Source of the DNA: Microcoleus vaginatus WJT46-NPBG5
Lineage (GTDB): Bacteria; Cyanobacteriota; Cyanobacteriia; Cyanobacteriales; Oscillatoriaceae
Reading direction: 5' to 3'
Length of the DNA stretch: 64,000 bases
Assembly: GCA_019359355.1 (NCBI GenBank)
Contig: JAHHHM010000014.1
Coordinates: 62,001-126,000, forward strand
Shown here: in pieces, positions 8,925-17,821 of the stretch
Layout: each line of letters begins with the position of its first letter
Numbering within the stretch: position 1 is the first letter of the stretch
Notes under the pieces: model-generated
Told to the model about the DNA's origin: nothing
Seen by the model: the letters and a program-made list of their open reading frames with translations, nothing else
The model's database searches: none
Position numbers and translations under genes: made by a program

Positions 8925-9629
8925 TCAGTCAAGTTGTCGGCTTTCAAACAAGTCTTTTTTTAAATCCAAAACTTTGGGCTTCTCATAAGGCTTTCTCAGT
9001 TCCTGAGATAGCCACTTGGCGAACTCTGCTTCAAACTCAAAAGCCTCCCGTTCCATGATATTGTGCCGGTAGCTTTGTCCGGCTCGCTCGTATTCCTTAA
9101 AATATTCATAACCAAACTCATTTAAACTCCCCAAGTTTTCATATTGTTGAACGTGAACCAGCTCATGGGCGAGTAGAATTAATTGCTTAACACTTCCTCT
9201 TTTATAAGCAGATTTTACATAAATTTTATCCCCATAAACCTGAGCATTAGACTTGCCAAAATTTAATCTTAAACTCGCAGCGGCCCATTCATCCAGTAAT
9301 GTGGCATTATAAACAACATCTACCCGATCAACTAAATCCCCAAAATGGGGCCGCAAGTATTCCTTCTGAATTTCATCTAAGCCTTGACCTTTTCCATTAT
9401 TTGCTACCATCCATTGAGCTGCCGCCTGATATCCGCCGGCACCCACCTTTCCCCACGCTGCCTCAGAATACTTTTTGGGAACTTTTCCTTTACCCAATTT
9501 TACCGCAAGAGTTTCAGAAGAATATTCAATATCAATCGAATTCTTAGCTAAAGGATAATAAATTCCTAAAACAAAAATCGCTAAGCTGAGCAACGCTCCG
9601 CCAATGCCAATTTTTTCAGATAGTTTCAT
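8925..9629 (-). CDS. Membrane-anchored HELVH zinc-peptidase-like protein (DUF4157-like)
   Basis: The 234-residue protein has a single N-terminal membrane helix (about residues 8-27) and a soluble domain. LILLAHELVHVQQYENLG is a zincin motif (HExxH) of the type seen in DUF4157/eCIS-core-like domains, and EREAFEFEAEFAKW downstream supplies possible third-ligand glutamates. The preceding YGDKIYVKS segment also fits that family. The topology suggests the domain faces the periplasm or lumen. No contractile-injection-system genes lie nearby, so it is best read as a stand-alone predicted metallopeptidase; activity is inferred from the motif only. Confidence 0.75.
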   Translation of the reverse strand: MKLSEKIGIGGALLSLAIFVLGIYYPLAKNSIDIEYSSETLAVKLGKGKVPKKYSEAAWGKVGAGGYQAAAQWMVANNGKGQGLDEIQKEYLRPHFGDLVDRVDVVYNATLLDEWAAASLRLNFGKSNAQVYGDKIYVKSAYKRGSVKQLILLAHELVHVQQYENLGSLNEFGYEYFKEYERAGQSYRHNIMEREAFEFEAEFAKWLSQELRKPYEKPKVLDLKKDLFESRQLD

Positions 9630-9741
9630 AATTTAATCGCTCAATCCCTTCTCTATTTATTCTTTAAAATATTTTCAATTTCGTCAAAAATTCATATTTC
9701 TTAAGATTTAAATAATCACAGTAAATTTACTGAATTTAAAG

Positions 9742-10050
9742 TTAATGAACGGTTAAATTACATTTTTCTTCTACTGAACACATCCTGAACGGCGTTCCAG
9801 TGCAGGTCTTGAGAGCATCAAAAAAGGAGCAATGCCAAGCCTGAGCGTTAAAATCAACAATTTGTCTTTGATATCCGTACTGCATCAGTATGCAACTTAG
9901 ATGTGGGAAATTAGAAGCTAGATAGCACTCACGTCTATTGTCAGGAGAAACTTGAAAGCACAGCAGCCTCAAGCAAGCACATCCATAACGCTCAGCTTGC
10001 TCGCAACAAAATTGGCGACGCTCATTGAGCATCGCCGGTTCCAAGGTCAT
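9742..10050 (-). CDS. Cysteine-rich small protein downstream of a sigma factor
   Basis: The frame encodes 102 residues with eleven cysteines (FCC, GCAC and seven single cysteines spread to the C-terminus), no signal peptide and no membrane helix. I do not recognise a family. It lies 76 bp after the stop of the sigma-factor gene on the same strand, the usual place for an anti-sigma or accessory regulator, but the HxxxCxxC motif of zinc anti-sigma factors is absent. The start is uncertain (Met1 at 10050 or Met7 at 10032) and no Shine-Dalgarno is visible. Confidence 0.5.
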   Translation of the reverse strand: MTLEPAMLNERRQFCCEQAERYGCACLRLLCFQVSPDNRRECYLASNFPHLSCILMQYGYQRQIVDFNAQAWHCSFFDALKTCTGTPFRMCSVEEKCNLTVH

Positions 10051-10126
10051 TCAATCGCCGCAAATTAATAGGATAAACGTTGCTGCCGGCTCATCTAAAA
10101 ACCGGCTGTCAGACTTTTATCCTCCT

Positions 10127-10789
10127 TCAAGCCTTAATCGCAGAGGTTTGCCCAAATTCCGTGGGAAGGGTATCCAGATATATTTCTCGAATATCCACCG
10201 GCAACTCTTTTTCTAACAGGTGGTAGCCTTCTTGAAGCACCCGTTTAATCTCAGCGGGTGTAATTTCGTCGCCCTCAGCTTGCAAATAGCCGGCAATACG
10301 GGATTCACTCCACTGGAAAGTCTCAGCCATTAAAACCACCACCCGCGCCAAAGCCGGCAGCAATTCCAGCGCTTGTTGGATATAACACCATAACGGTGGG
10401 GATGCCGCCTGTAGTGAATAGTGGATCGACTCAACCGGCGGCAACTCCACCGAGTTAACGCACAACGCCGTCATGTTAATCAACCAATTTTGTAGCGTCA
10501 AAGCCGGCTCATTCGCGCCATTTTCTTGATTTTCCCGCAAATCCAGACCCCGCAATTCATAATAAATATGCCGCCAAGTCAAAGCAAACAGATAATCCGC
10601 TTGCACAGGCGACTTGCAAGCGTGGGAAATCAGGCTATAGACAATTGGACTGTAGCGGCAGAAAATTGCTGTAAAATACTTGCCCTGCTCAGGATGGCGC
10701 TGAAACAGCGTCAGCAATTCCCCATCCGAGTGATGAAACAGGGACTTGACAAGAGGATGATTGCTTTCAGAAAAATTAGGCGGTTGCAC
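10127..10789 (-). CDS. Sigma-70 family (ECF-like) RNA polymerase sigma factor
   Basis: The 220-residue product has a region-2-like helix set (LLTLFQRHPEQGKYFTAIFCRYSPIVYSLI) and a region-4-like end (LPALARVVVLMAETFQWSESRIAGYLQ, then a helix to the C-terminus). The two are separated by a linker longer than usual for short ECF factors. It would redirect RNA polymerase to a small promoter set. The start is GTG 10789. The cysteine-rich gene follows on the same strand and may regulate it. The sequence is divergent, so assignment to a named cyanobacterial sigma group is not possible from inspection. Confidence 0.75.
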   Translation of the reverse strand: MQPPNFSESNHPLVKSLFHHSDGELLTLFQRHPEQGKYFTAIFCRYSPIVYSLISHACKSPVQADYLFALTWRHIYYELRGLDLRENQENGANEPALTLQNWLINMTALCVNSVELPPVESIHYSLQAASPPLWCYIQQALELLPALARVVVLMAETFQWSESRIAGYLQAEGDEITPAEIKRVLQEGYHLLEKELPVDIREIYLDTLPTEFGQTSAIKA

Positions 10790-11073
10790 AGTTTCTACCC
10801 ACCAACAGCGATTTCTAAATAAATATATCCAGTGTTTCCCATAATTACAAACTGCCTGCCTGGGAAAAAAACAGAAAAATCCCTGTTGCGCCTCCTCTTT
10901 GCGCGGCTTTCCTGGGGAAGCGCTGCCGGCGCTGAAAACTCATCGAAACGCAACCAGATCGATGCGACCTTGATAAAATTATTAACAATGCTATCGTTTT
11001 GTCCTATAAAATCCCAGACAGCAGACCGGCTGCCGATTGATACCGCTGAGTGTTGTTCATCCCTTCTTGGTTC

Positions 11074-11652
11074 ATGATTCTAACCTTTAGTATTACTCCT
11101 ACCTTGAGTGCCTTTTTGCCATCCCTGCCCCTGGATAGCCTGTTATCCACCCAGGGGATCATGGTGATGCTGTTGGCTGCCTATGCCGGGGCGATGTGGA
11201 TGTTCCTCACCAGCGCCCCCAAAGTTCACACCATCATGGTGTCCGATCTGGAGGTCGCGCGACAGTTTTATGAAGGTTTGCTGGATCTGCCGGTGGCAGA
11301 TGTGCCCCTGCATTATTACTACAACTACGAGCAAACCCTCGGTGCCACCGGCATCGATCCCCTGTATATGTCCACCAATATGGGAGCAACCCCCACCAGA
11401 AATCTTGATACGCCGGACGGATTGTGGTATCAAATGCAAAAAAATACCCAATTGCACATTATTTCCGGGGCGAGTATCGGTCAAAAAAACCGGCAGCGCC
11501 ATGTCTGTTTCGATAGCGACTGTTTGGAACTGGTGCTGATGCGCGTCCAGACACGAGGCATTAAATACAAAATTCGTCGGGAAAAGCCGCTGAATTTTTT
11601 GGTCAAGGATCTTGAAGGTCGCGTGCTTGAGATATCTGAAGTCTCGAATTAA
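11074..11652 (+). CDS. Glyoxalase/bleomycin-resistance (VOC) superfamily protein with an N-terminal membrane segment
   Basis: This 192-residue protein opens with a hydrophobic region (about 35 residues, ending MWMFLTSAP). A VOC-fold domain follows: KVHTIMVSDLEVARQFYEGLLDLPVADVP is the classic first beta-alpha-beta unit, and LLVLMRVQTRGIKY-like and VKDLEGRVLEISE segments form the second. VOC proteins bind a divalent metal and act as lyases, dioxygenases or resistance proteins; the substrate here is unknown. ATG 11074 is preferred over GTG 11050. It diverges from the sigma factor and is followed by a hairpin. Confidence 0.8.
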   Translation: MILTFSITPTLSAFLPSLPLDSLLSTQGIMVMLLAAYAGAMWMFLTSAPKVHTIMVSDLEVARQFYEGLLDLPVADVPLHYYYNYEQTLGATGIDPLYMSTNMGATPTRNLDTPDGLWYQMQKNTQLHIISGASIGQKNRQRHVCFDSDCLELVLMRVQTRGIKYKIRREKPLNFLVKDLEGRVLEISEVSN

Positions 11653-11704
11653 AAAACTGAGACTTTCCAACTTTCCCTATCACCTATTCTCAATTTCCTA
11701 TCAA

Positions 11705-11746
11705 GACTGCAACCTTTACTCGCTAAGGGTTGCAGTCAAAATTTTT
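11705..11746 (+). terminator. Terminator after the VOC-fold gene
   Basis: GACTGCAACC (11705-11714) and GGTTGCAGTC (11728-11737) form a perfect 10-bp stem, followed by AAAATTTTT (11738-11746). It lies 52 bp after the stop and 160 bp before the start of the next gene. Confidence 0.7.
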
Positions 11747-11904
11747 AGGGAAAAAACAAAAGACTTCATCAGTCCATAACGATGCACTTACATTTATTCA
11801 ATCAGCCGTCAAAATTTTTATTTTGTAAAGCCCCGCCCTTTGGCAAAGGAACAAGCGTTAGACTTTAGCCACTGTTTGACTGAGGCTTCGACTCAGGAGT
11901 GACG

Positions 11905-14900
11905 ATGAACCTCCCCACCGGCTCTCTAGATCCTAACTTTTCTGAGGATTCAGACACTTCCCTGCGGCAACAGTTGGCACAGTGGCAAGCGAGATGCCGG
12001 CAAACCGAAGCCGAACTCAAACAATGCCGGCAGCAAGTCGAGCATCTGGCGCAAAATAATACCATCGCTCAAGATATCACAGAGTGCCAACGCGCCGAAG
12101 CCGCACTGCAGGAAAGCCAACAGCGGTTATCTACCATCGCCGGCAATTTGCCTGGAGTCGTCTATCGCTGGGTGTTTGATGCCGACGGCAAAATTTCCAT
12201 CCCCTACGTCAGCGCCGGCTTGTTAGAACTTCTCGGCATTTCCGCTGAAGAAAGGATGGCACACCCTGAAACCTTTTTCGATCCGGTTCATCCAGAGGAT
12301 CTCGCGCCATTGCAAAAGGCACTGGCAACTTCAAGGCAAACCTTGGCACCCCTCAATCATAAATACCGGCTAATTACCCCTTCAGGACAACTGAAATGGC
12401 TTCGCACGATCGCACGGGTACACACCACAGACACCGGCGACATCGTTTTTGATGGATTAAGCCTAGATATCACCGCGCACAAGTTTGCGGAAGAGGCACT
12501 GCGCGAAAGTGAAGCCATGAATCGCGCTTTAATCGCAGCGATGCCTGATCTGCTATTTCGCATTGCCAGAGATGGCACTTATTTAGACTGCACCCCAGCG
12601 GCAAATATCTCGCTGGATTTACCCCTTCATGAATTTTTAGGCAAAAAAGTAACAGACGTACTGCCGGCTGCGGTGGCAGCAGAATTCATGAACGCCATTG
12701 AGTTAGCCTTGCAAACCGGCAACACCCAACTCCTTGAATTTCAGATGCCGGTGCAAGACAATTCGTTTGATTACGAAGCCCGGATCGCCGTCAGTGGCAA
12801 AGGGCGAAATCAAGTCATAGCCATTGTGCGCGACATTACAGCTCGTAAGCAAGCTGAGCGCTTGTTGCAAGCGCAGATACAGCGCACGAATGTCATTTTG
12901 CAAACTGCCCTCGACGGCTTCTGCATTCTCAATTTACGCCGGCACTTTCTGGAAGTTAACCCGGCATTTTGCGCCCTTGTCGGCTACTCGCGGCAAGAAC
13001 TTCTAGGTATACACATCAGTGTTTTAGAGGCCGTTCAAAGCCCCCTAGCCAGCCCCAAATACATCAAAACCCTGATCCAAACCGGCTCGGCTCGGTTTGA
13101 ACTTGTGCTGCGTCATAAAAACGGGCAAACGGTGAGTGCAGAAGTCAGCATTACCTTTGCTGAAATTAATCAAGAGAAATTTTTCTTTGCCTTTGTTCGT
13201 GACATTAGTGAACGCAAACAAGCGGAAGAAGCACTGCGGGAAAGTCAAGAACGTTTCCGTCAGCTTGCAGAAAACCTCAGCGATGTATTTTGGATGATGG
13301 ATGCCGGCAAAACGCAGTTGCTCTACATTAGTCCCGCCTATGAGCAAATTTGGGGCCGAACTTGTGAGAGTTTATACCGGCAACCTTCCTCTTTTTTAGA
13401 CGCCATTCATCCAGACGATCGCCGGCGCATTATCACCACCTTTGAAAACCAGAACCGAGATAATTTTGATCAAGAATATCGGGTGATTCCGCCCGACAGA
13501 TCAGTTCGTTGGATCAGAACCCGTGCCTTTCCAGTTCGCAACAAACAGGGAGAAATTTACCGCATCGCCGGCATCTCCCAAGACATCACCCTTGCCAAGC
13601 AAGCAGCAGAAGAACGGGATCGCTTTTTTAATCTTTCCCTCGATATTTTAGGAATTGCCGGTTTCGACGGCTATTTCAAGCGCGTCAATCCTGCCATCTC
13701 TACCATCCTGGGCTATAGTCCCGAAGAATTTCTATCTATCCGTTTTCTAGACATTATTCATCCCGACGACTACGGCATTACCTTCGCAGAGCTAGAAAAA
13801 TTAATAAACGGAACTCCAACCTTTTATTTTGAAAACCGCTATCGCTGTAAGGATGGCACTTACAAGTGGCTATCTTGGACCGCCTTTCCGGTTCTGGAAG
13901 AACGGTTGATTTATATAGTTGCCCGCGATAGAACAGAGCAGAAACTAACTGAATCAGCCGTCAAAGAAAACTATGAAAAATACAAACTATTATTTGAAAG
14001 TTTTCCACTTGGTATTTCAATAACAGATGAATTTGGCAATATTATTGATACGAATGCTGCCTCAGAGGAAATGTTGAAAATTTCCCGAGAAGAACACATT
14101 AAAAGAAATTGTGAAAGCCCAGAATGGCATAGAATACACGCAGATGGAACACCAATGCCATTGCATGAGTTTCCCTGTATGAAAGCTTTACGAGAAAAAA
14201 AAGTTTTTGAAAATGTAGAATTAGGAATTGTAAAAAACGCTCAGGAAATTACCTGGCTCAGTGTTACCACTGCTCCTATTCCCCTTGAAGGTTACGGAGT
14301 GGCGATTGCCTATATTGACATTACGGAACGCAAACAAGCAACCGAGGCGCTACGCCGCAGCGAACAAGAATTTAAAACCCTAGCCGAACACATTCCTGAT
14401 ATTATTGCTCGCTTTGATCGGCAATTGCGCCATCTCTATGCAAATCCCGCTGCTGAAAGAGCCAATGGATTGCCTCCGCAAGCATTAATCGGCAAAACCA
14501 ATCGCGAGTTAGGCTTTCCAGAACCCATCGTATCTTCTTGGGAGAATGCCATCAAGCAGGTTTTTGAAACCGGCTCTGAAGCCGTCATTGAATTTGAGTT
14601 TGCTACAGCTAATACTATTAAATATTATGAAGCTCGAATCGTGCCGGAATTTTCCATAGATGGACAAAGGCATCCAGACGGGGAGGTGCAATCAACTTTG
14701 TGCATCACGCGCGATATGACTGAGCGCAAACAAATGGAAAATTCGCTAAGAATCGCTCAGGCACGTCTGGAACATTTGCTCACTGCCAGCCCAGCCGTCA
14801 TTTACAGTTGCAAGTTATGGGGGGATTACGGTGCCACCTTTATCAGCAAAAACATCCAAATTCAGCTAGGCTACGAAGCACGAAAATTTACAGAAAACTC

Positions 14901-17172
14901 AAGTTTCTGGAGCGAGCATATCCATCCAGAAGATGCCCCTCGGGTTCTTGCCCAGATGCCAAATGTGTCGGAAAGGGAGCAGAACACCTTTGAATACCGC
15001 TTTCAACATAAAGACGGAACTTATCGGTGGATGTATGATCAGGTGCAGCTGATCCGTGACGAGTCCGGCAACCCCTTGGAAATGGTTGGTTGTTGGATAG
15101 ATATTACTGAACGCAAGCAGGCAGAGGAGCAGTTAATTCGCATCAGCCAAGCCGTGGAAAGTGCTAGCGATGCCGTGAATATTGTGGATATAACCGCGCA
15201 ATGTATTTACCAAAATCCCGCATTTCAAGAATTGTTTGGTTACACGATTGAGGAACTTGTTGCTCTTGGCGGTACATCGGTTCTCTTCTGCGACAAGGCT
15301 GTTGCAAATCAAATGTTTGAGACGATTAACCACGGGGGTGTTTGGAGTAGAGAAGTCAAGATGCAAAACCGGCAGGGAAAAATCTTAGACATCTTGCTGC
15401 GGGCTTATGCAATTAAAGATGATTCGGAGCAAATGATCGGATTGGTGAGTGTGCATACAGATATTAGCGAGCGCAAGCGGACTTTGGAAGCGCTGCAAGA
15501 ACGAGAAATGCGATTTCGTACCTTAACGGAAACCGTGACAGCCGCGATCTTCATTTCTCAAGGCACCCAACTGCGCTATGTCAATTCGGCAGCCGCAGAA
15601 CTCACCGGCTACACACGAGAAGAGTTGCTTGCCGGCGGCACAGAACTAATCCACCCCAAGTTTCGAGAATTCTTTCTTAACCGAGTAGTGGAAGAGGGGT
15701 TTTCTCTGCCTTACCTGCGCCAAAAAGGTCAGCAACTCGCTTCGCGATATGAATTTAAGCTGTTGACCAAAACTGGCCAAGAACGTTGGGTTAATCTTTC
15801 AGTTTCTCTGATGGAGTTTGATGGGCAAATTGCTGCCCTCTCTGCTGCTTTTGATATTACCGAGCGCAAGCAGGCAGAGCAATCTCTTAAATATCGCCTG
15901 GTATTAGAACAACTGATCGGCGATATCTCAACTCATTTTCTCAACCTACCGCCGGCTGAGATAGATCGAGGCATTAATCAGACACTCTACGCCCTTGGAG
16001 AATTTATCAATGTTGAGCGCACCTATGTGTTTTTGTTCAGCGAAGCCGGCACCCAGATGAGCAACACCCATGAATGGTGCGCCCCCGGCATAGAGTCTTA
16101 TATCCACAGATTACAAGATTTGCCGGTAAGTGCCTTGCCCTGGCAAGTGGAAATCCTCCGTCAGGGCAAGGTCATTCAAATCTCCGATCTGGCGGAACTG
16201 CCACCGGAAGCCAGGGCGGAAAAAGCTGAGTTTGAGTTACAAGGCATTCAATCAATGCTGATTGTCTCCCTCGTTGCCGGTGGAGAAGTGGTGGGATTTA
16301 TCGGCTGTGATAGCGTACGCGCCCACAAAAGGTGGACAGAAGACCAGATCACCCTGCTGAGAATTGTTGGAGAAATATTTGTGACGGCAATGGAACGCCG
16401 GCGCGCCCAAGAGGAAAAAACGCAACTCATTGCCTCCCTCGAAGAACGGGCAGCAGATTTAGCGCGTTCCAATGCCGAGTTGGAACAATTTGCTTATGTT
16501 GCCTCCCACGACTTGCAAGAGCCATTGCGTGCTGTCACCGGCTACACTCAGCTCTTAGCGCGACGCTATAGCGGCCAACTGGATAGCAAAGCAGAGGAAT
16601 ATATTGCCTTTGCCGTTGATGGCGCAACGCGGATGCAGAAACTTATTCAAGACTTGCTGCTGTTTTCGCGGGTGGGAAGGCGGGCTAAAGCCTTTAGGCC
16701 GGTAGAATTGGCAAGTGTGTTGAACACGGCTGTGGCAAATCTCCAGGTTGCCATAGCAGAAAATAGCGCCACCATTACCCACAGCGAGTTGCCAACTGTC
16801 CAGGGCGATCCCACACAATTGGTGCAATTGTTACAAAACATAATTAGTAACGCAATCAAGTACCGCAGGCTAGATCCACCGAGGATTCACCTCAGCGCCG
16901 AGCGACAGGACGGGCAATGGCAGCTGGCTATTTGTGATAATGGGATCGGGATTGAACTCAAATACGCCGAGCGGATTTTTCTCGTCTTTCAGCGCTTGCA
17001 CACGCGGGAAGAGTACCCCGGCACCGGCATCGGTCTGGCGATTTGCCAAAAGATTGTTGAGCGTCACGGGGGTCGAATTTGGGTTGATTCGCGTCTAGCT
17101 GAAGGCTCAACCTTTTATTTTACGATTCCTGATGGGAAAGAGCTTCATGAGGAACACCACAGCCATCAGTAA
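11905..17172 (+). CDS. Giant multi-PAS/GAF sensor histidine kinase (ten PAS, one GAF)
   Basis: The 1755-residue soluble kinase has a coiled coil (about 20-70), then ten PAS/PAC units starting near residues 76, 209, 330, 452, 574, 695, 825, 956, 1080 and 1205. Most of these end in a DITERKQAE-type linker. A GAF domain follows (about 1334-1490), then a HisKA domain with EQFAYVASHDLQEPLRAV (His1535) of the Cph1-like class, and an ATPase domain (NAIKYR, DNGIGI, GTGIGLAIC). No transmembrane helix is visible. ATG 11905 follows AGGAG with 5-nt spacing. It overlaps the next gene, an Rcp1-like receiver, by 26 bp, so the two are almost certainly partners. Signals sensed are unknown. The seventh to tenth PAS units are among the better-matched copies. 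Confidence 0.93.
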   Translation: MNLPTGSLDPNFSEDSDTSLRQQLAQWQARCRQTEAELKQCRQQVEHLAQNNTIAQDITECQRAEAALQESQQRLSTIAGNLPGVVYRWVFDADGKISIPYVSAGLLELLGISAEERMAHPETFFDPVHPEDLAPLQKALATSRQTLAPLNHKYRLITPSGQLKWLRTIARVHTTDTGDIVFDGLSLDITAHKFAEEALRESEAMNRALIAAMPDLLFRIARDGTYLDCTPAANISLDLPLHEFLGKKVTDVLPAAVAAEFMNAIELALQTGNTQLLEFQMPVQDNSFDYEARIAVSGKGRNQVIAIVRDITARKQAERLLQAQIQRTNVILQTALDGFCILNLRRHFLEVNPAFCALVGYSRQELLGIHISVLEAVQSPLASPKYIKTLIQTGSARFELVLRHKNGQTVSAEVSITFAEINQEKFFFAFVRDISERKQAEEALRESQERFRQLAENLSDVFWMMDAGKTQLLYISPAYEQIWGRTCESLYRQPSSFLDAIHPDDRRRIITTFENQNRDNFDQEYRVIPPDRSVRWIRTRAFPVRNKQGEIYRIAGISQDITLAKQAAEERDRFFNLSLDILGIAGFDGYFKRVNPAISTILGYSPEEFLSIRFLDIIHPDDYGITFAELEKLINGTPTFYFENRYRCKDGTYKWLSWTAFPVLEERLIYIVARDRTEQKLTESAVKENYEKYKLLFESFPLGISITDEFGNIIDTNAASEEMLKISREEHIKRNCESPEWHRIHADGTPMPLHEFPCMKALREKKVFENVELGIVKNAQEITWLSVTTAPIPLEGYGVAIAYIDITERKQATEALRRSEQEFKTLAEHIPDIIARFDRQLRHLYANPAAERANGLPPQALIGKTNRELGFPEPIVSSWENAIKQVFETGSEAVIEFEFATANTIKYYEARIVPEFSIDGQRHPDGEVQSTLCITRDMTERKQMENSLRIAQARLEHLLTASPAVIYSCKLWGDYGATFISKNIQIQLGYEARKFTENSSFWSEHIHPEDAPRVLAQMPNVSEREQNTFEYRFQHKDGTYRWMYDQVQLIRDESGNPLEMVGCWIDITERKQAEEQLIRISQAVESASDAVNIVDITAQCIYQNPAFQELFGYTIEELVALGGTSVLFCDKAVANQMFETINHGGVWSREVKMQNRQGKILDILLRAYAIKDDSEQMIGLVSVHTDISERKRTLEALQEREMRFRTLTETVTAAIFISQGTQLRYVNSAAAELTGYTREELLAGGTELIHPKFREFFLNRVVEEGFSLPYLRQKGQQLASRYEFKLLTKTGQERWVNLSVSLMEFDGQIAALSAAFDITERKQAEQSLKYRLVLEQLIGDISTHFLNLPPAEIDRGINQTLYALGEFINVERTYVFLFSEAGTQMSNTHEWCAPGIESYIHRLQDLPVSALPWQVEILRQGKVIQISDLAELPPEARAEKAEFELQGIQSMLIVSLVAGGEVVGFIGCDSVRAHKRWTEDQITLLRIVGEIFVTAMERRRAQEEKTQLIASLEERAADLARSNAELEQFAYVASHDLQEPLRAVTGYTQLLARRYSGQLDSKAEEYIAFAVDGATRMQKLIQDLLLFSRVGRRAKAFRPVELASVLNTAVANLQVAIAENSATITHSELPTVQGDPTQLVQLLQNIISNAIKYRRLDPPRIHLSAERQDGQWQLAICDNGIGIELKYAERIFLVFQRLHTREEYPGTGIGLAICQKIVERHGGRIWVDSRLAEGSTFYFTIPDGKELHEEHHSHQ

Positions 17173-17611
17173 ACCAGTCGAGATTTTATTAGTGGAAGAT
17201 TCCCCCAGTGATGCTTACCTGATGAGTGAAATTTTCAGGGAAACTAGCTCGGTGGAACACTTGCACATTGTCCGTGATGGCCTTGAGGCATTGCAATTTT
17301 TGCGCCGGCAGGGTCACTATCAATCCGCGCCGGCTGTGGGTTTGATCCTGCTCGATTTGAACTTGCCTAAGCTGGATGGCAAGGAATTGCTATGCGAAAT
17401 AAAATCTGATCCCCTTCTGCAAACAATCCCTGTGGTGGTTCTCACCACCTCTCCTGCTGCTGCTGACATCCTTACCAGCTATAAACACCATGCCAACTGT
17501 TATATTATCAAACCTTTAGATTTAGATGAGTTTATCAAAATTGTCCAAGCAATTACCTATTTTTGGCTCAGCGTTGTTACCTTGCCCTCAGATGCAGAAA
17601 TGGACACTTGA
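17147..17611 (+). CDS. Rcp1-like single-domain response regulator
   Basis: This 154-residue stand-alone receiver has the acidic pair in LLVEDSPSDAYLM, the phosphoacceptor Asp in LILLDLNLPKLDG, the switch Thr in VVVLTTS and the Lys in YIIKPLD. The DSPSDA and NLPKLDG wording is characteristic of Rcp1, the partner of phytochrome Cph1. It has no output domain, so it probably acts by protein contact or as a phosphorelay shuttle. ATG 17147 overlaps the kinase gene; an alternative ATG 17132 is in frame. Translational coupling to the kinase is likely. Confidence 0.92.
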   Translation: MRNTTAISKPVEILLVEDSPSDAYLMSEIFRETSSVEHLHIVRDGLEALQFLRRQGHYQSAPAVGLILLDLNLPKLDGKELLCEIKSDPLLQTIPVVVLTTSPAAADILTSYKHHANCYIIKPLDLDEFIKIVQAITYFWLSVVTLPSDAEMDT

Positions 17612-17616
17612 TTGAG

Positions 17617-17642
17617 CTTAAAACAATTTTTTTGTTGTTTTA
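17617..17642. other. AT-rich hairpin in the signalling cluster
   Basis: TTAAAACAA (17617-17625) pairs with TTGTTTTAA (17634-17642) across an 8-nt T-rich loop, just after the Rcp1-like stop. It may be a weak terminator or processing site splitting the four-gene cluster. A 210-bp gap follows before the next kinase gene. Confidence 0.4.
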
Positions 17643-17821
17643 ACAAAAATAATTTATGTTATGCGATCAAGGTGCCAACCCGAAACTTATCTTAAAATTT
17701 GTAATAGCAGAAACTCACGGGAAAGCCGGCTAAAAAGCAGCAAAAAAATCTGCCCCACAAGCCGAACCCTTTAGAAAATCTGAACTGGCATGGTTGCCGA
17801 CAACATGGCTGACTTACAAGT

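Noticed and set aside
10832-11077. Plus-strand open frame between sigma factor and VOC-fold gene
   Set aside because: No Shine-Dalgarno, no recognisable sequence, and it overlaps the next start region.
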